From Brevundimonas sp. (lineage in GTDB: Bacteria > Pseudomonadota > Alphaproteobacteria > Caulobacterales > Caulobacteraceae), in NCBI RefSeq assembly GCF_027484365.1, contig NZ_JAIXTC010000021.1:1-64000 (forward strand): a stretch of DNA of 64,000 nucleotides. The letters are read 5' to 3'. The stretch's first letter is position 1, and every line of letters starts with the position of its first letter. Below are positions 60,495 to 64,000 of this stretch, piece after piece. Made by a program: the position numbers and the translations under genes. The notes below the pieces were generated by a model that was given only the letters and a program-made list of their open reading frames with translations, searched no databases and had not been told where the DNA came from.

Positions 60495-62987
60495 TCAGAA
60501 GTAGAAGCGGACGGCCGCGTTGACGCTGCGACCCGGCAGGGCCTGGACGAGGCTGAGTCCGTTGGCCGGCAGAGAGAACGCAGCCACATCCGTCAGGGCC
60601 AGTTCGTCGAACAGGTTGACGGCGTTGAGCGAAACCACGACCCGGTCGATCGGACGGACCTGCAGGAAGGCGTTCACCGTGGTGTAGCCCGGCATGGTGA
60701 GCTGGTTCTGGTCCTGGGCGTAGCTTTCCGTGGTGCCGACGATGCTGGCGCCGACGGTGAAGAGGTCGTTCTCATACTGCGGCATCAGCTGGAAGATCAC
60801 ATCCGCCTGACGACGCGGCGTATTGCCGATCAGGGCCGGGTCCGCCGCAGCAGTGATCTCGGCGCTGGTGATCGTCGCGCCGGCCGCGAGGCTGAAGGGA
60901 CCGCGGCGGATGCCGCCCTCGAACTCGGCGCCCTTGGCCTGATAGCCCTGGGTCAGCAGAACCAGCGAGGTCTGGCCGTTCGCGTCCGGTCGGATCTGCT
61001 GGTTGGTCTCACTGACCTCGGCCCAGAACCCGGTGACGTTCGCGAAGAGGCCGTCCGTCCGGTATTTGAAGCCGATCTCGGCCTGGTCGACCGGGTCATA
61101 GGCGGCTTCAGAGCGGGCCAGACCGCCGCTGACGGGATCGATGGCCGCCGTGCGCAGGATCTTTTCGGCCGCCGCCCGACCGCCGCTGCTGTAGCGGGCG
61201 AAGGTCGAGATATTCTGTGAGATCCGATAGTTGGCGCTGACCGAATACGAGGTGTAGTCGTAGCCGTAGTCGACCGGGATCGCGGTTGAGGCCGTGGGGA
61301 AGGCGAAGCTCCGCTCGGCCTCGGACAGGACGCCGTCGCCATTGGCGTCGATCGCCCGGACACTCGTCGCGCTGTTGGTGGTGGTGACGCCGCTGACGTC
61401 GCCGCTGTCGAACCGCACCGATGCGCCCAGCGCCAGCTTGCCGATCCGGTAGTTCGCCGAGGCATAGGGAGCCAGGATGCTGTAGTCGACGTCAAACCGG
61501 GCGTTCGACCCCGCGCCGGCCGTCGGGCCGAAGAAGTTGTAGATTCCGCCCTGGGTACGGCGGGTGCCGTTGGCGTTGATGATATCCACCGGAGCGGCGT
61601 TCCCCCCGCCGACGACATCCTGGAAGAAGGGGATATACTGGCGGTCGAACTGCAGCTCCTGTTCGGCGCTGTAGATGCCGACCGTCGTGGTCAATTCGCC
61701 GGCCCCGATGTCCCAGACCCGGCTGGCACGCACGTCGCTGGTGAAGTTGTTCAGGCTGTCGACCTGGCTGTTGACCAGGGTCGAATAGGCGATCAGCCCG
61801 TTGCCGTTCAGGGTCGAGGCGTTGGTGATCGTCTGGCCCTGACGGGGGCCGCCGGCATAGGCCAGGGTGCCCGGTCGGGCGCCGAATGCGAGAGGCAGGA
61901 CCGCGGCCGGCGCGAGGGCCAGCGGATAGTTCAGGACCTGGCTGCCGGACTGGTCGGCGAAACGCATGTTGCTGGAGACGGTCCAGCCCGCGAGGTTGAA
62001 GCGCGACTGCAGACCGATGGACTTGACCTCGGCGTGGTTGCCCGTATCCAGGTTCCCCTGGGCCAGGTTCCCGTCACCGTTGAGATACGGGAAGGCGTTG
62101 AAGTTGCTTGTGGTGAGCGTGTCGCTCGTGATCGAATAGCCCGGCACGTCCGAGTAGGTCGGATCGTCATTGCTGCCGGAGACGAGCATCGGCGCCGGGC
62201 CATAGCCCATCACGGTGTCGTCGAGCAGTTTTCCCTCGAGGCGCACGAAGCCGCCCTCGAACTCCTGGGTGATATTGAACTTGAACTGTCCGCCGTGATT
62301 TCCGTCGAAACCGGATTCACGGACGCCCTCGCCCTCCCGGTAGAAGCCGCCGACGTGGAAGCGCAGCGTATCCGTCAGGTGGCCGCCGTAGCTGAAGTCG
62401 ACGCGAGAGTTGCCGTAATCGAGGCCGGTCGAGACCTGGACCGATCCGCCCTCAACCTCGCCCGTCTGGGAGATCAGGTTGATGACGCCGCCCGGCGCGT
62501 TGGAGGCGAAGGTCGAGGCCGAACCGCCGCGGATCGACTCGATCTGCGCGACGTTGAAATCGTAGCGCATGAAATAGTCCGGCGTGAACGCCAGGATGTC
62601 GCCGAACTCCAGGATCGGCAGGCCGTTTTCCTGGAACTGGAGATATTTCGCGCCGCTGCCGACCATCGGCAGGCCCCGGATGGTGTAGTTGCCGTTGACC
62701 TCGCCCGAGCTGGCCTCAGCCCGGATGCCCGGGATGGTGCGGAAGATGCCGACAATCGAGGACTCGCCGATCTTGATGATCTCGACGTCATTCATCGAGC
62801 TCGTCGAAGTGGCGCTGTCCAGACGGTCGCGTGCACGCGCCACACCGGTCACGACCATCTCGTCGTTCGCCCGGGTCCGGCTGGCCTCCCAGGCCGTGGG
62901 CCGGGCCTCGGCCTGCGTCGACTGTGCATGAGCCGGCATCGCCAGAAGAAGGGGTGCCAGCGCAGCGGTGAGATACAGGGATTTCAA
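60495..62987 (-). CDS. TonB-dependent outer-membrane receptor
   Basis: 830 residues from a TTG at 62987, supported by a cggaggctctc ribosome binding site; the coding signal begins exactly there (LKSLYLTAALAPLLLAMPAHAQ signal peptide). The plug has SIVGIFRTIPGIRAEASSGEVNGNYTIRGLP and ESIRGGSASTFASNAPGGVINLIS; the barrel ends in NAAVRFYF. It transports an unknown ligand; the plug variant (FRTIPGIRAE) is common in Caulobacterales and sphingomonad receptors of unknown specificity. No transport partners lie beside it. It is followed by a terminator at 60402-60427, so it is monocistronic. Confidence 0.88.
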   Translation of the reverse strand: MKSLYLTAALAPLLLAMPAHAQSTQAEARPTAWEASRTRANDEMVVTGVARARDRLDSATSTSSMNDVEIIKIGESSIVGIFRTIPGIRAEASSGEVNGNYTIRGLPMVGSGAKYLQFQENGLPILEFGDILAFTPDYFMRYDFNVAQIESIRGGSASTFASNAPGGVINLISQTGEVEGGSVQVSTGLDYGNSRVDFSYGGHLTDTLRFHVGGFYREGEGVRESGFDGNHGGQFKFNITQEFEGGFVRLEGKLLDDTVMGYGPAPMLVSGSNDDPTYSDVPGYSITSDTLTTSNFNAFPYLNGDGNLAQGNLDTGNHAEVKSIGLQSRFNLAGWTVSSNMRFADQSGSQVLNYPLALAPAAVLPLAFGARPGTLAYAGGPRQGQTITNASTLNGNGLIAYSTLVNSQVDSLNNFTSDVRASRVWDIGAGELTTTVGIYSAEQELQFDRQYIPFFQDVVGGGNAAPVDIINANGTRRTQGGIYNFFGPTAGAGSNARFDVDYSILAPYASANYRIGKLALGASVRFDSGDVSGVTTTNSATSVRAIDANGDGVLSEAERSFAFPTASTAIPVDYGYDYTSYSVSANYRISQNISTFARYSSGGRAAAEKILRTAAIDPVSGGLARSEAAYDPVDQAEIGFKYRTDGLFANVTGFWAEVSETNQQIRPDANGQTSLVLLTQGYQAKGAEFEGGIRRGPFSLAAGATITSAEITAAADPALIGNTPRRQADVIFQLMPQYENDLFTVGASIVGTTESYAQDQNQLTMPGYTTVNAFLQVRPIDRVVVSLNAVNLFDELALTDVAAFSLPANGLSLVQALPGRSVNAAVRFYF

Positions 62988-63373
62988 GAGAGCCTCCGGA
63001 ATGGGTATTCCGGACTATGTATACAAGAAACGATTATTTTTGGTTAAGTGACACCAGAATACAGGCCTGCCCCGGAAGTCTAAAAGCCACAGCCCAAGGG
63101 ATCGAGTAAGTATAGATACCTACCTTGATCTACGTAGGAATACGTATCGGATCGGCGTGCGCAGGTGGCCCTCCGGACCGGAGCGATGCGCGGCGCACAG
63201 GCAGGCTGCGCTCGTCCGGGGCCAGCCCCCTGACCGACAGCCGGAGTTGCAGACGCGGCTGGAGGATTGGGCTTTCTGGACCGCGGGACGACGTCACTCG
63301 AAGCAACCGCGGCTTCGCGCTTCCGCCGTCAGGAGGCACGGCCGGCGAAGACACCGCGCCGTGGGCGGCCGGG
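62988..63373. other. Intergenic region upstream of the TonB receptor
   Basis: 385 bases. Bases 63015-63150 are A/T-rich and contain gtatac and several tacgta-type palindromic words (cctaccttgatctacgtagga), likely the receptor promoter. The rest up to the chemoreceptor stop at 63374 is GC-rich with no recognisable gene. ORFs 63125-63451 and 63157-63531 run into the chemoreceptor gene and are not credible. Confidence 0.45.
62996..63013 (-). promoter_or_regulatory. Hairpin overlapping the ribosome binding site of the TonB receptor
   Basis: ccggaat-gggt-attccgg is a perfect 7-bp stem with a 4-nt loop, immediately upstream of the TTG start. On the mRNA its 3' arm includes the first two G of the GGAGG ribosome binding site (62993-62997), so folding could limit ribosome access. 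Confidence 0.45.
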
Positions 63374-64000
63374 CTAGAACTCCTGCCAGTCGTCCTCGAT
63401 CACGGCGGCTTTCAAGGCGAGCGAGCCGGCCGTTCGCGGGGCCTCCCGTAACGGCCTCGAGAAGGTCGGCGCGGGTCGGCGCTCGCGCTGGCTTGTCGTC
63501 ACCTGGGGTTCGGCAGTGCGTGTCTTATTGAGGCGGAAGCGGGAGACCAGGGTCGCCAGTTCGTCCGCCTCGGTCGCCAGAATGCGCGCCGCTGCGGTCG
63601 CCTCCTCGGCCATGGCTGCGTTCTGCTGGGTCGCGCGATCCATGCTGGCGACCGCGCCGTTGACCTGCTTCATGCTCTCGGCCTGGGTCTGGGCCCCTTG
63701 GGCGATATCGACGACCAGGGTGTTCGCGTCGCCGATCCTGGACACGACACGCGCCAGCATGTCGCCCGTCTCGCCGACGCGGTCGACGCCGAGTTTGACC
63801 TCCTCGGACGACTTGACGATCAGCTCCTTGATGTCCTTGGCGGCGTCCACCGTGCGCTTGGCCAGTTCACGGACTTCACCGGCGACAACGGCGAAGCCCC
63901 GGCCGGTTTCGCCGGCGCGAGCGGCCTCGACCCCGGCATTCAGAGCCAGCAGATTGGTCTGCAGGGCGATGCCATCGATCATCGTGATGATCTCGCTGAT
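63374..64000 (-). CDS. Methyl-accepting chemotaxis protein, C-terminal part (5' end outside window)
   Basis: The last 208 residues are visible; the frame stays open to base 64000 (ISEIITMIDGIALQ). The hairpin tip of the signalling domain is IALQTNLLALNAGVEAARAGETGRGFAVVAGEVRELAKRT, cited in outline, the most conserved part of all chemoreceptors. A long coiled coil follows. The tail is disordered and ends in DDWQEF, which fits the W-x-x-F docking pentapeptide that tethers CheR/CheB. It couples ligand sensing to CheA. Ligand domain and N-terminal helices are beyond the window. Confidence 0.93.
   Translation of the reverse strand: MSEIITMIDGIALQTNLLALNAGVEAARAGETGRGFAVVAGEVRELAKRTVDAAKDIKELIVKSSEEVKLGVDRVGETGDMLARVVSRIGDANTLVVDIAQGAQTQAESMKQVNGAVASMDRATQQNAAMAEEATAAARILATEADELATLVSRFRLNKTRTAEPQVTTSQRERRPAPTFSRPLREAPRTAGSLALKAAVIEDDWQEF

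Overview
The window is high-GC alphaproteobacterial DNA, most likely Caulobacterales (Brevundimonas- or Caulobacter-like). This rests on three large TonB-dependent receptors (one of the Caulobacter/Xanthomonas carbohydrate type), a Caulobacter-like chemoreceptor, a RegB/RegA redox pair beside a cyoABCD quinol oxidase, densely packed ATGA-overlapping operons and frequent GTG/TTG starts. I saw no rRNA, tRNA or CRISPR array. Species-level identity is inference.

Layout. 1-2792 (minus, cut by the window edge): a secreted FG-GAP propeller protein with tandem Ig-like repeats. 3.4-6.0 kb: TerC membrane protein, DUF465 small protein, TerB protein and a coupled small ORF. 6.0-9.2 kb: an eroded locus with an IS3-type remnant, an MHS-family transporter, a ROK sugar kinase and the C-terminal stump of a LacI regulator. 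9.5-14.5 kb: a secreted hypothetical protein and a NAGPA-type phosphodiester glycosidase lipoprotein divergent from a carbohydrate-type TonB receptor. 14.6-23.1 kb: a molybdenum block with a molybdopterin oxidoreductase plus cytochrome b, the modA-modE-modB-modC operon and the divergent moaA-moaD-moaE-moaB-moaC-moeA operon, with a ModE-like palindrome between the two.

23.4-51.4 kb is the most interesting part: an island of 23 genes in about 14 transcription units, mostly head-to-head. It encodes a haloalkane dehalogenase, two sulfatases of different export type, two formylglycine-generating enzymes (one cytosolic, one a predicted lipoprotein), a GMC alcohol oxidase/dehydrogenase, an aldehyde dehydrogenase, an acyl-CoA ligase, a MaoC hydratase, an SCP2 protein, an SDR, an MDR reductase, DUF2855 and DUF1330-like proteins, four GST-like proteins, a tandem DsbA/HCCA-isomerase-like protein, a metallo-beta-lactamase-fold hydrolase, a TonB receptor and a single TetR regulator. 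All eight promoter-bearing gaps in the island carry a related palindrome of the form TTATWTTGRCAY-N5-RTGCCAA. One copy is a perfect palindrome with 13-bp arms and one lies at the tetR promoter. I read this as a single TetR-controlled catabolic regulon. The gene content suggests a sulfated, possibly halogenated, long-chain or polycyclic substrate that is taken up by the TonB receptor, desulfated, oxidised from alcohol to aldehyde to acid, activated to a CoA thioester and hydrated, with dehalogenase and GST steps. The substrate is inference.

51.4-60.3 kb: SCO1-type copper chaperone and MHS-family transporter (minus), then cyoABCD, SURF1 and regBA (plus), a respiratory block. 60.4-64 kb: a third TonB receptor with a hairpin touching its ribosome binding site, and the C-terminal part of a methyl-accepting chemotaxis protein that runs off the window. 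Many long entries in the ORF track (for example 542-2446, 11731-13662, 37529-39061, 54523-56022) are shadows of these genes.
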